Positions 16,135 through 24,444 of a stretch of DNA of 64,000 nt are shown in pieces. Each line of letters opens with the position of its first letter. Position 1 is the stretch's first letter. The notes beneath the pieces are model-generated. The model ran no database searches and was not told where the DNA came from. It saw only the letters and a program-made list of their open reading frames with translations. Source of the DNA: an uncultured Christensenellaceae bacterium (GTDB lineage Bacteria; Bacillota; Clostridia; Christensenellales; Borkfalkiaceae). A program made the position numbers and the translations under genes. The stretch spans positions 28,318 to 92,317 of the forward strand of contig CAJUOI010000001.1 in the NCBI GenBank assembly GCA_910588615.1. The letters are read 5' to 3'.

Positions 16135-17492
16135 ATGGCATATTTCAAAATCACACCCAACAAGAAGGGCGAATTACAAGCCAAAATCCAAGTCAGCGGA
16201 AAAGACTTATCCACAGGCAAAAACAAACTGTTCGTTAAGCGCGTCTATAATACCGACGGCTTGACGGAAGCGAAGTTCAGAAAGCAGGTCGAAAAACTGT
16301 CTATCGAGTTTGAAGAAGACGTTTTGAAGGCTTACAAAGAAGAAACGACGGTATTGCGCTCTACCGTGCTAACATTTTCACAACTTATGCAGGAATGGAA
16401 GGCAACGATTAAAGCGAACTTGTCAATCAACTATTACACCCACGCCGAACGGGTAGAAAAACTGTTTACCGCTTTTTTGAAAGAACACCGCCATGACGAT
16501 AAACCTATTTCGGCGATCACCGTCCGCGACGTGCAAATGTTCTTAAATTCATTTACGCAAAACGGTTATGCCCGAAAGCCGACGGTGAGAATGAAAAAGG
16601 ACTTTCCCAAAGCGGTAAGTTTCCGCGAGTTGGCACGGGAAAATGTTATTACACGCTGTTCGTCTTACGGCTTACGGCGTAAAGGTAACAGCATCGAGAA
16701 AGAAACAGCCATTGCGATATGCGAGCGATACAGCCTCGATTTCGACGAATACTTTGAAGAAACAACGGAAACAAAACCGTATTCCGTCGAAACGATAAAA
16801 GGCTATCGGCGTATATTGAGAACGTTGTTCAATGAAGCGGTACGTTATGAATGGATTGCCAAAAATCCCGTATGCGGTACTAAAATCGGTGCAGGCAGTT
16901 CCAACACGTCGCTGCGTGCCGTTCCCGAAAAAGAAGTGTTTACGTTCAAAGAAGCACGGGAGTTTCTTAAAAGACTCGACGAGATACCCGACGAATTTAT
17001 ATACAAAAGAATACCGCTCAAATTTATGTTACTTACAGGCGTGCGAAATGCGGAAATGTGCGGCTTGCGTTGGTCTGATATAGACTTTACGAAAAAGGTA
17101 GTCTGCATAAAGCAAAATCGCTTGTATTCCAGAGAGTGCGGCATATATGAAAAAGACCCGAAAACGAAAACGTCCAAACGTGAAATACCGTTGACGGACG
17201 CACTCATTAACGACCTTTTAACATATATGGAATGGTTTAGATTAGCCGACGAACACTTTGACGAGCGGTTGGAAGAATACTATATCGCCGTAACTCTATA
17301 CCGAACACCGGTGTTTCCCCAAACGATAGGTAATTGGTTGAAAGAGTACGAGAAACAATGGAATATGAAACGTGTGTCCTGTCATGGCTTACGGCATATA
17401 TATTTTCGACGGTAACGCTCAAAGTGTACAGCCACTTTATACCCGATACGCAAGATACGGCACTTAACGCGCTGAATAATATTACGGCATAG
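16135..17492 (+). pseudogene. int: tyrosine integrase, inactivated by internal deletion
   Basis: A Tn916/phage-type integrase. The N-terminal arm-binding AP2-like domain (residues 1-65) and core-binding domain (about 75-250) are intact; the catalytic domain has LLTGVRNAEM with the first Arg and then HGLRH. Directly after HGLRH the frame runs into IYFRR and stops at 17415. The lost end is still readable in another frame from 17409 (TVTLKVYSHFIPDTQ, then a stop at 17492) and carries the tyrosine nucleophile. About 25 codons between the two pieces are missing. The protein therefore lacks its catalytic tyrosine, and the element should be fixed in place unless helped in trans. It abuts the 3' end of the tRNA-Arg gene, the expected attachment site. 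Confidence 0.85.
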
Positions 17493-17496
17493 AAAA

Positions 17497-17524
17497 ACGA
17501 CCGAGATAAACTCTCGGTCGTTGC
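17497..17524 (-). terminator. terminator of the tRNA-Arg gene
   Basis: A 9-bp stem (ACGACCGAG, 17497-17505, with CTCGGTCGT, 17513-17521) is followed on the minus strand by five T. It lies 7 nt beyond the tRNA 3' end. Confidence 0.8.
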
Positions 17525-17527
17525 CTT

Positions 17528-17602
17528 TGGCGTTCCCGGCGAGAATCGAACTCACAACGGCCCCTTAGGAGGGGGCTGTTATATCCATTTAACTACGGAA
17601 AC
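17528..17602 (-). tRNA. trnR: tRNA-Arg (anticodon CCU)
   Basis: Read on the minus strand it gives a full cloverleaf. The 7-bp acceptor stem pairs GTTTCCG with CGGGAAC, with one T-G pair. The anticodon stem GCCCC/GGGGC carries loop CTCCTAA (anticodon CCT), and the T arm contains GTTCGATTC. The discriminator G and an encoded CCA complete the 3' end. Its 3' end faces the integrase, so it is the likely attachment site of the neighbouring element. Confidence 0.95.
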
Positions 17603-17660
17603 GATTGTAATTATCTTACACCATTCCGCAGAAAAAAGCAAGAGATTTTGCGCCGTCGTT

Positions 17661-18146
17661 TTAAGATTCTTTGCGAACTCCGAGGATATGGATTCCGCGC
17701 GCACGGGCATAGTTATAGGAGGACAGAGGACGGTTGAACGCATCGTACGAATGCGCCGCGATTTTAATTCCGTTCGAAACGCTTACCACGACCGGTGAAT
17801 GATAGAAGTCTCCCGTTTCGTTGCCGAGCTGCACGATATCGCCTACTTGCAGTCTGCTCAGCGGAACTTCTTCGGCAAACGGTCCCACGCCTTCGTTCTC
17901 CGTTAAAAAACGGTAAAGATATTCCACGCCCGTCCATGAGGCGGTGCGGTCGTTCGCAGTCTTATAAAACCAACCGTAAATGGGGGTAAAGTTCATCACG
18001 TTTGCGCCCGCAAATACGCATTGCGAGGCAAAGTTCGTACAGTCGCCGCCGATGCGCGAAAAGTCGTAGTATGCGGGGTTGCGTGAAAACGCCCAGCGCT
18101 GTGCATAGCGAAAAACCGATTCTCTTTCATAATTTAAAGTCGTCAT
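17661..18146 (-). CDS. putative amidase-fold (Amidase_6-like) protein
   Basis: A 161-residue protein. It has the pattern of the small cysteine amidase-like domain found in Clostridia and Bacilli: GGDCTNFASQCVFAG near the N-terminus (putative catalytic Cys) and YHSPVVVSV and AAHSYDAFNRPLSSY later (putative catalytic His). The reaction is unproven; cell-wall or spore peptide hydrolysis is plausible. ATG 18146 is chosen because the frame upstream would overlap the divergent yunB gene, and because a promoter -10 box ends 6 nt before this ATG, which would make the mRNA leaderless. No signal peptide is present. Confidence 0.7.
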   Translation of the reverse strand: MTTLNYERESVFRYAQRWAFSRNPAYYDFSRIGGDCTNFASQCVFAGANVMNFTPIYGWFYKTANDRTASWTGVEYLYRFLTENEGVGPFAEEVPLSRLQVGDIVQLGNETGDFYHSPVVVSVSNGIKIAAHSYDAFNRPLSSYNYARARGIHILGVRKES

Positions 18147-18152
18147 GACTAA

Positions 18153-18182
18153 AGTATATGCCGAAAATCGGGTTGGTGTGAA
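18153..18182 (-). promoter_or_regulatory. promoter of the amidase-like gene, start codon at +1
   Basis: On the minus strand: TTCACA (18177-18182), an 18-nt spacer and TATACT (18153-18158), then 6 nt and the ATG at 18146. No ribosome site can fit. Confidence 0.5.
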
Positions 18183-18227
18183 TTTTTTTTCGGCAAGATT
18201 GTCCCGATTTCCGCATAGGATAACGGT

Positions 18228-18887
18228 GTGAAATCCCGTAGCAGAAAAATCAAGCGCCGCGTTGCGGCGGCGGTTATCTGTCTGTTTTTTATCGGAATCG
18301 TCGTATTGTTGCACCGCAACGTAACGAACGTGCTGAAATCCATTGCGGAAGCGAGTATGCGTTCGATTACGACGGTTGCCGTAAACGACGCGGTTTACTA
18401 TACGCTTTCGGACAAATTGCGCTACGAAGATTTGGTTGGCATCGAGCGGAGCGACGGCGGGGAGATACAGGCGATTTCGTCGAATGCCTTTCAGATCAAC
18501 CGCATTGCACGCGATACCGCATATATGTCGCAGGAAAATTTAAACAAGATGAGCGAGGACGGCGTGGAGGTGCCGCTCGGCGCGCTTTCGGGCGTGGAAG
18601 CGTGGGCGGGTTTCGGACCGAAAATTCATTTGAAAATTATCCCCATTTCCAACGTGTCCTGCAAATTCGTATCCAAATTCGACGCCGCGGGAATCAACCA
18701 GACCAAGCATTCCATATATCTCGAAATCGTGGCGGACATCTCGATTATCATGCCTTCGGGTACAAGCAATTTCGCCTCGCTTACCGAAGTGCTCGTCTGC
18801 GAGAGCGTGTTGGTCGGAAAAGTGCCGGAAACATATTTACAGGCGGATATTTTCGGTGAAGGGTTTACGCTTACGCCTCATGAATAA
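18228..18887 (+). CDS. yunB: sporulation protein YunB
   Basis: A 219-residue protein of the YunB family, which is needed for efficient spore formation in Bacillus subtilis; its biochemical role is not known. One N-terminal membrane helix (about residues 12-32, VAAAVICLFFIGIVVLL) is followed by an extracellular domain. That domain contains the family-typical DLVGIERSDGGEIQAISSN and EVPLGALSGVEAWAGFGPKI stretches. It starts with GTG at 18228. There is only a weak AGGA before it, and the sequence CATAGGAT, which fits a sigma-E -10 box, ends 6 nt before the start. Divergent from the amidase-like gene. Confidence 0.9.
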   Translation: MKSRSRKIKRRVAAAVICLFFIGIVVLLHRNVTNVLKSIAEASMRSITTVAVNDAVYYTLSDKLRYEDLVGIERSDGGEIQAISSNAFQINRIARDTAYMSQENLNKMSEDGVEVPLGALSGVEAWAGFGPKIHLKIIPISNVSCKFVSKFDAAGINQTKHSIYLEIVADISIIMPSGTSNFASLTEVLVCESVLVGKVPETYLQADIFGEGFTLTPHE

Positions 18888-18907
18888 AATTTCCGCAATA
18901 AAATTTC

Positions 18908-18937
18908 TGCCCGCGTGCACAGGTGTGCACGCGGGCA
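18908..18937. terminator. bidirectional hairpin between yunB and murG
   Basis: A perfect 13-bp stem (TGCCCGCGTGCAC with GTGCACGCGGGCA) with a 4-nt loop, located between two convergent genes. There is no T-run, so termination strength is uncertain. Confidence 0.6.
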
Positions 18938-18989
18938 GGCGATTTCCTAATTGTTATTCGGAGCGAAACGGAGCCGCCCTAAATCAGCG

Positions 18990-20018
18990 TTAAGCATATT
19001 TGGCGATCAAAGAAAGAATGTCCTGCGTGCCGCTTGTGATGCTGCTTTCGGCAAGGCGTTGTTTTAACCCGTCGTCTTGCAACGTTGTGCAAAGAACGGG
19101 GTAAAGCGCATCGAGTTCGCTTTCCCTGAGCAAACGGCAAAGTCCCTTTTTTTCGAAATAGGCGGCGTTTTCCATTTGGTCGCCGCGCGAGCCGTGCTGC
19201 AACGGTACGAGCACGGCGGGTTTTTTCAGCGCAAGGATCTCGAACACGGTGTTGCTGCCTGCGCGCGATAAAACCAAGTCGCAGGCGGCGTACGCACTGC
19301 CCATATCCGACTCAAACTCCAACTGTACGTAGCCCTTGGGCGCGTCCTTCATCAAGTTGCCTTTGCCGCAAAGGTGCAGAACGTCGAAGCGCGCAAGTAT
19401 CGGTTTCAGGCAGGAGCGCACGGCTTCGTTGATTGCTCTGCTTCCGCTGCCGCCGCCCAGAATCAACAATACGGGCTTAATTTCCGAAAGGGAGAATTTG
19501 CGCCTTGCGCGGCTGCGTTCACCGTTTAAAATTTCGCGGCGGATGGGAGAACCGACGTATTCCCCGTTATCGAACAGCTTCGCTGTTTCGGGAAAGGAGG
19601 TGAGCACTCGTACGCACTTTTTTGCGGAGAGCTTGGTGGAGAGCCCCGGGGACAGGTCGCTCTCGTGCGTCAGCACGGGAATACCCAGCTTTCGGCCCGC
19701 CCAGACGGCGGGATAGCTTGCAAACCCGCCCTTCGAAAAAATCAAATCGGGCTTTTCTTTCTGAACGGCTTTCAGCGCCTCCTTCTTCGCCCTGTGCAGG
19801 CGGAAGGGAATGGTTAAATTTTTCGGGGTAAGGGAGCGGACGAGCTTAGGACATTCCACGCAAAAAAAGGGGTAGCCCGCTTCGCTTACAAGCTTGCTTT
19901 CGATGCCGCTCGTGCCCATATAGCTCACCCGATGAGAATAACGTATTTCGTTCATCAGCGCAAGATTTGGCACCACGTGCCCCGCGCTTCCTCCGCCCGT
20001 AAACAGTATCTTTTTCAT
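18990..20018 (-). CDS. murG: MurG-like UDP-GlcNAc:lipid I N-acetylglucosaminyltransferase
   Basis: A 342-residue GT28 glycosyltransferase that would convert lipid I to lipid II on the inner membrane face. N-terminal FTGGGSAGHVVPNLAL (acceptor side) and C-terminal RAGSNTVFEILALKKPAVLVP (UDP-GlcNAc binding) are the MurG signatures. It stands alone, not in a mur/fts cluster, and its neighbours are sporulation-type genes, so it could be a second, specialised copy; the rest of the genome is needed to tell. ATG 20018 is preceded by no ribosome site. A TATACT box ends 7 nt before it, so the gene may be leaderless or translated from the upstream AraC transcript. Confidence 0.88.
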   Translation of the reverse strand: MKKILFTGGGSAGHVVPNLALMNEIRYSHRVSYMGTSGIESKLVSEAGYPFFCVECPKLVRSLTPKNLTIPFRLHRAKKEALKAVQKEKPDLIFSKGGFASYPAVWAGRKLGIPVLTHESDLSPGLSTKLSAKKCVRVLTSFPETAKLFDNGEYVGSPIRREILNGERSRARRKFSLSEIKPVLLILGGGSGSRAINEAVRSCLKPILARFDVLHLCGKGNLMKDAPKGYVQLEFESDMGSAYAACDLVLSRAGSNTVFEILALKKPAVLVPLQHGSRGDQMENAAYFEKKGLCRLLRESELDALYPVLCTTLQDDGLKQRLAESSITSGTQDILSLIAKYA

Positions 20019-20057
20019 TAACAACAGTATATTCCGAACGGAGTTTTTTATTGACGG

Positions 20058-20849
20058 TTATTTGAGTTTTCTCGGATCTCTGTCGCCCGCGAGCGTCGGT
20101 AATTCGCCGTACTGCGTCTTATATGCGCGGTAAAAGGTCTGTTTGCTGCGGAACCCGCATTCGTAAAGCTGCGACTCCACCGTGCGCGATTCGTCGTATT
20201 GTGAGATGAAGTGTTCGAGGCGGACGCGGTTTAAAAATTCGGTTAAGCCGCATTTGAGATTTTTATTGATCAGCTCGGAGAGATAATACTTGTTATAGGA
20301 AAACTCCGACGCCAGCATATCGAGCGTGATATTTTCGCGGAAATGCGCCAAAAGGTATGCGACGATTTTTTGCACGGTGTCAAAATTCTTGTTCTGCGAA
20401 GAGAGGGGAATAAACCGCATACGGGCAACGCACTTGCCCAAAAAGTAGTTGATGTATCCTTTCAGGCACATTTCATTTTCGCCCGCCGTGCGTTCACGGA
20501 AATACGTAAGACAGTCGGCAAGCTCTTTATCGCCGCGGATGACGCTGTCGTAGGCGGGGCGCTTGTCGGAGGTGTACTCGGAGTACCGCTTTAAATAGAG
20601 CGGGGACAACATCACGCAGACGCTTCTGCCGAAATCCTCGATGAGATGCGTGTAGTTCGGATGGATCACAACGAAGTCTCCTTCGTTCAGGCGGTTGGTC
20701 GTGCCCTGCACGGTAACGTTGCAACCGCCCTGTACGTTGAGGATGATCTCCATACTGTTGTGGTAATGCGCGCGGAAGGTAAGGTTGTTTTCGAACCAAT
20801 CCGTTTTGAGTGCGTCCGCTTCGTCGCGCCAATATTCGTAAAATTCCAT
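20058..20849 (-). CDS. AraC family transcriptional regulator
   Basis: A 263-residue regulator. A cupin-like sensing domain (about 1-150, with AHYHNSMEIILN and NEGDFVVIHPNYTH) is followed by two helix-turn-helix motifs (about 165-255; ITLDMLASEFSYNKYYLSELI and ECGFRSKQTFYRAYK). Such proteins usually respond to a sugar and activate nearby genes. It is divergent from the lipoprotein and GH3 genes at 20996 and 24445, its probable targets. ATG 20849 is chosen because GGGGTG precedes it and the domain begins there. Its promoter is near-consensus. Confidence 0.88.
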   Translation of the reverse strand: MEFYEYWRDEADALKTDWFENNLTFRAHYHNSMEIILNVQGGCNVTVQGTTNRLNEGDFVVIHPNYTHLIEDFGRSVCVMLSPLYLKRYSEYTSDKRPAYDSVIRGDKELADCLTYFRERTAGENEMCLKGYINYFLGKCVARMRFIPLSSQNKNFDTVQKIVAYLLAHFRENITLDMLASEFSYNKYYLSELINKNLKCGLTEFLNRVRLEHFISQYDESRTVESQLYECGFRSKQTFYRAYKTQYGELPTLAGDRDPRKLK

Positions 20850-20913
20850 GGTTCGGCACCCCAATATTTGATACTTTTCCGCCAAGCGATGATATTGCCA
20901 AAGGCGTAATGTT

Positions 20914-20942
20914 ATTATAAAATAAAAAAAAGGGATTGTCAA
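20914..20942 (-). promoter_or_regulatory. promoter of the AraC gene
   Basis: On the minus strand: TTGACA (20937-20942), a 17-nt spacer containing eight consecutive T, and TATAAT (20914-20919). It is a near-perfect housekeeping promoter giving a leader of about 60 nt. Confidence 0.8.
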
Positions 20943-20995
20943 GTCCGTACAAAGAATGTTAAAAACGAACGGTGGCGGTTTCGGGAGGAAAAATT

Positions 20996-23900
20996 ATGAA
21001 AAAAAGGAGTTTTTTATTCGTCGGCTTGCTTCTGGCGCTGACGGCGGGCATCTTTGCCGCCTGTAACAAGCAGAAGTGCGAAGTGCACGAATACGGCGAG
21101 TGGCAGACGGTAACGGCGGCTACCTGTAAGGAAGCAGGCTTGAAAAAGCGCGTCTGCAAAGCGTGCAAGGAAGAGGAAACGGCGCCGATTCAAAAGACGG
21201 CGCACTCTTACGGGGGCTGGCAGGTGGTAAAGGAAGCAACGTGTACCGCCAACGGCGAACGCCAACGCGTGTGCACTGCTTGCGGAGATACGCAAACGGG
21301 CGCGATCGTATCCGTTTCGGGCGGGCACAGCCAATGGTCGGATTGGGCGGTAATTAAAAATCCGACCTGCAAAGAAACGGGCGTAAAGAGACACTACTGC
21401 CTCGAATGCGGAGAATACGAAACGGAGTCCGTTTCCGTCGATCCCACAGCGCACCTTTACGGCGTATGGACGCAGACGAAGGCGCCCACTTGTGGTAGCA
21501 CGGGCACGAAAATAAGAATCTGCGCGGACTGCGGGACGGAGGAAGAGCAAGAGATTCCGACGAACGGCGAGCACGATTTTTCGAACAGAACGATAACGAC
21601 TGTTTCGACCTGTTCGACGAACGGCGTGGAAACCGCCACCTGTCCCGCGTGCAAGACGACGAGGGAGTTCGAGCTTCCGCTGAATCCCCATAACCATAAA
21701 AACATGGGGGGGGGTACTGTTTGCCCCGACTGCCATGGTATGCTGAGCGCGGATCTGACGCTGAACAACTCCTCGGGCAAGTGGCAGCAATCGTATGAAA
21801 AGTACCTCGACGGCGACTTTGCGATCGAATATCTGTTCCGTTCGACGACGGGACCCGAGCCGTTCTGGGACAGCTTTATTCTGACGGTAGGACCTGCGGA
21901 GTATCTCAACGGTAAACTCACGCGTACGCAGGTCGGCGAAATGAATTTTATTCCCTCGCCGCCCGGAAGCGGAAGCAGTGCGGACTTTACGACGTACTAT
22001 TCGCCCGTATGGGACGCGTGCGGAAATAAATTTAATACGACTTGGTTTTTCGACGAGGACGGAAAGGACCTCATTTACCAGACTTGCATGGCGCTCGGTC
22101 CGCAGATCCGTCTTACCGTCGTCAATCACGGCGGCGTCATTCACGTAACGGCGGTTATGACCGTTACGATCGAGGGCAAAGAGCAAAGCTGTACGGTAAC
22201 GGCAACCTTAAATTATGCGGGCACCGAACGCTTCTATCTCTCCCTTTCGGGCGAGGACAGCGTGCAGACCTTAAAGCAGGTTACGCTGAAGGAGGGCAAA
22301 TTTGCTTCCTTAACGGAGCCGGCAAAGACGCCCAAGCTCATTTCAAACGAAGAAACGGCGTATAACAACAAGGGTTTCAAGCCGAACAGCTCGGACGGCA
22401 TTAAAAACGTACAGGCGAACCGCTATTCGTATAAGGGCGATTTCGACGTCGTATACAAGTTTACGATGGACGGCAACCCGTCAAGCGATTGGCACAGCTG
22501 GATTTTCTATATCTATAACGGCAATACGAATTTTGACGTAGCGGCAGGACAGAAGTTGTATTGGAGCGGAATTGCCAACGGCGCAGAGCCGGAACAGTTT
22601 GCTCTTTGGCACGGGGCGGATTATTATTGGCGCCATCAGACGGACGATAACGATACGTTTATGAGGAAGCTGGCGACGGCGGACGTTACCCTTCGCTTCG
22701 TGCGCAGAAACGGTTATATTACCATGTACGGCGCGGCGACGGCGCAGGGTGCAAGCAGTCCGTTCGTGTGCTGGACGTTTATGTCCCTTGACAGCGCGGC
22801 GGAGAATCTTATAACGATTGCGCTGACTTCGGAAAACAGCACGCTGACGATGAAGGAGATTCTGCTGTATTCGGGCGAAGTATTTACCACGGACAACAAG
22901 TGCGTGTTCCACCAATACGGCGATTGGGTTACCGTAACCGAGCCGAACTGCGGCGAAGCGGGCGAAGAAGCGCGCACCTGCCCGATTTGCGGCGATAAGG
23001 ATACGCGCGTCATTCCCGCCGAGCGTGAACACTCCTACGGCGATTGGGAAACGGTGGAAGAGGCGAAGTGCGGCACCGAAGGCAAAAAGAAGCGCGTCTG
23101 CAGCGATTGCGCGCACGAAGAATTCGGCGTGATCCCCGCGTTAAGCGACCATACCTACGGCGATTGGTCGCAGACGAAGGAGGCAAACTGCACGGAAGAG
23201 GGCGAGCGCACTCGTACCTGTTCGGGATGCGGACACGTCGATACGGAAGTCATTCCCGTCAATATCTACGCGCATACCGCCATGCAGAACGGCGTCTGCG
23301 CCGACTGCCGCGGAATGCTGAGCGGAGAGCTTACGATAAACAATTCGACGGGCAAGGCGGTAGACGTATACGAAAAGTATTACGAAGGGGACTTCGAAGC
23401 GGTTTATAAGTTGCGCAATACCGCGGGTGCGGACGGCGGATGGCACAACTATTTCTTAACATTCGGACCTGCCGAGTATCTGAACGGCAAGTATGAGCAC
23501 GCAATGCTTTACAACATTGTTCCTTTCTTCCCCGGTGATTTAGCGCAATATTACGGGAGTAATTACGCGCATTGGCAAATGCTCGGGAATACTTACGAAA
23601 CGACTTGGTTCAAGGATGCAAGCGGCAATAGCGTCGATTCGGTGATGGGCTTCCAAGGCTTCATGCAGTTGGGCGTAGACGTTACCGTAACCTTAAAGCG
23701 CACGGGGGAAGCGCTCAACGTTACGCTGTATAACGAAGTTACGTATAACGGCGGCAAATACACCTGTACGTTAACGGCGTGTTTGCATTTCCCCGGTGCG
23801 CAGCGGCTGTACGTCGGACTGACGGGCGAAAGAAATACCGAAGTGTTAAAACAGGCGCAGCTTTTAAGCGGTAAATTCGTTTCCGAACAGACGGCTACCG

Positions 23901-24424
23901 TCCTCGACGGCACCCAAACGGAATACGAAAATCTTAACGGGCAAAAAAATATCCAAGGGCGCAACGATACGTTTGACGGCGACTTCTCGATAGAATATCG
24001 TTTTAAGATGAACGGCAACCCGAACGAAGCATGGCACAGCTGGATTTTGTACACTCTTACGGGACGCAGCGAGGATATGGCAAACCGCTATTGGTCGAAT
24101 ACGGCGAACGGGTGCGAGCCGGACCACGGAAACGGCGAACTTTATCACAATGCAGATTATGCGGCTGTTCAGTATACGGGTAGCGGCAATTTCGCCCAAG
24201 ACCTTGCTACGGCGGACATTGCGCTTCGTGTAACGAGAAAGGACGGTTACATTACGGTACTCGGTGTCGGTATTCCCGAAGGCGCAAATGAACCCAGCAT
24301 CTTCTGGTCGTTCTATACGGTCGAGAAAAAGACGGGTGAAATCACACTTCGCCTTACTTCGGAAAACAGCGTGCTGACGATGAAGGAAGTGCTGCTGTAC
24401 GGCGGCGGGATCGTGAGCGAATAA
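20996..24424 (+). CDS. large lipoprotein with C-x-x-C repeats and duplicated lectin-like domains
   Basis: A 1142-residue lipoprotein. The signal peptide ends in GIFAAC; AACNK follows, so it is anchored outside the membrane. It is an internal duplication. Each half begins with repeats of about 45 residues with two C-x-x-C pairs (for example CTACGDTQTG, CSDCAHEEFG). Four to five repeats lie in the first half (about 25-240) and three in the second (about 640-775). Each block is followed by beta-sandwich domains that match between halves (LTLNNSSGKWQQSYEKY and LTINNSTGKAVDVYEKY). No catalytic motif is recognised; carbohydrate binding is likely. ATG 20996 follows GGGAGG by 7 nt. It lies directly before a GH3 enzyme and divergent from an AraC regulator. 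A run of nine G lies in the coding region (21706-21714). Confidence 0.8.
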   Translation: MKKRSFLFVGLLLALTAGIFAACNKQKCEVHEYGEWQTVTAATCKEAGLKKRVCKACKEEETAPIQKTAHSYGGWQVVKEATCTANGERQRVCTACGDTQTGAIVSVSGGHSQWSDWAVIKNPTCKETGVKRHYCLECGEYETESVSVDPTAHLYGVWTQTKAPTCGSTGTKIRICADCGTEEEQEIPTNGEHDFSNRTITTVSTCSTNGVETATCPACKTTREFELPLNPHNHKNMGGGTVCPDCHGMLSADLTLNNSSGKWQQSYEKYLDGDFAIEYLFRSTTGPEPFWDSFILTVGPAEYLNGKLTRTQVGEMNFIPSPPGSGSSADFTTYYSPVWDACGNKFNTTWFFDEDGKDLIYQTCMALGPQIRLTVVNHGGVIHVTAVMTVTIEGKEQSCTVTATLNYAGTERFYLSLSGEDSVQTLKQVTLKEGKFASLTEPAKTPKLISNEETAYNNKGFKPNSSDGIKNVQANRYSYKGDFDVVYKFTMDGNPSSDWHSWIFYIYNGNTNFDVAAGQKLYWSGIANGAEPEQFALWHGADYYWRHQTDDNDTFMRKLATADVTLRFVRRNGYITMYGAATAQGASSPFVCWTFMSLDSAAENLITIALTSENSTLTMKEILLYSGEVFTTDNKCVFHQYGDWVTVTEPNCGEAGEEARTCPICGDKDTRVIPAEREHSYGDWETVEEAKCGTEGKKKRVCSDCAHEEFGVIPALSDHTYGDWSQTKEANCTEEGERTRTCSGCGHVDTEVIPVNIYAHTAMQNGVCADCRGMLSGELTINNSTGKAVDVYEKYYEGDFEAVYKLRNTAGADGGWHNYFLTFGPAEYLNGKYEHAMLYNIVPFFPGDLAQYYGSNYAHWQMLGNTYETTWFKDASGNSVDSVMGFQGFMQLGVDVTVTLKRTGEALNVTLYNEVTYNGGKYTCTLTACLHFPGAQRLYVGLTGERNTEVLKQAQLLSGKFVSEQTATVLDGTQTEYENLNGQKNIQGRNDTFDGDFSIEYRFKMNGNPNEAWHSWILYTLTGRSEDMANRYWSNTANGCEPDHGNGELYHNADYAAVQYTGSGNFAQDLATADIALRVTRKDGYITVLGVGIPEGANEPSIFWSFYTVEKKTGEITLRLTSENSVLTMKEVLLYGGGIVSE

Positions 24425-24444
24425 GTGCGGGATAAGGAGAAAAA

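Noticed and set aside
1..17528. Direct repeat of the tRNA-Arg 3' end marking the left end of the integrative element
   Set aside because: I looked for a second copy of the tRNA 3' sequence on the left side and did not find a convincing one. The left end is probably deleted or diverged.
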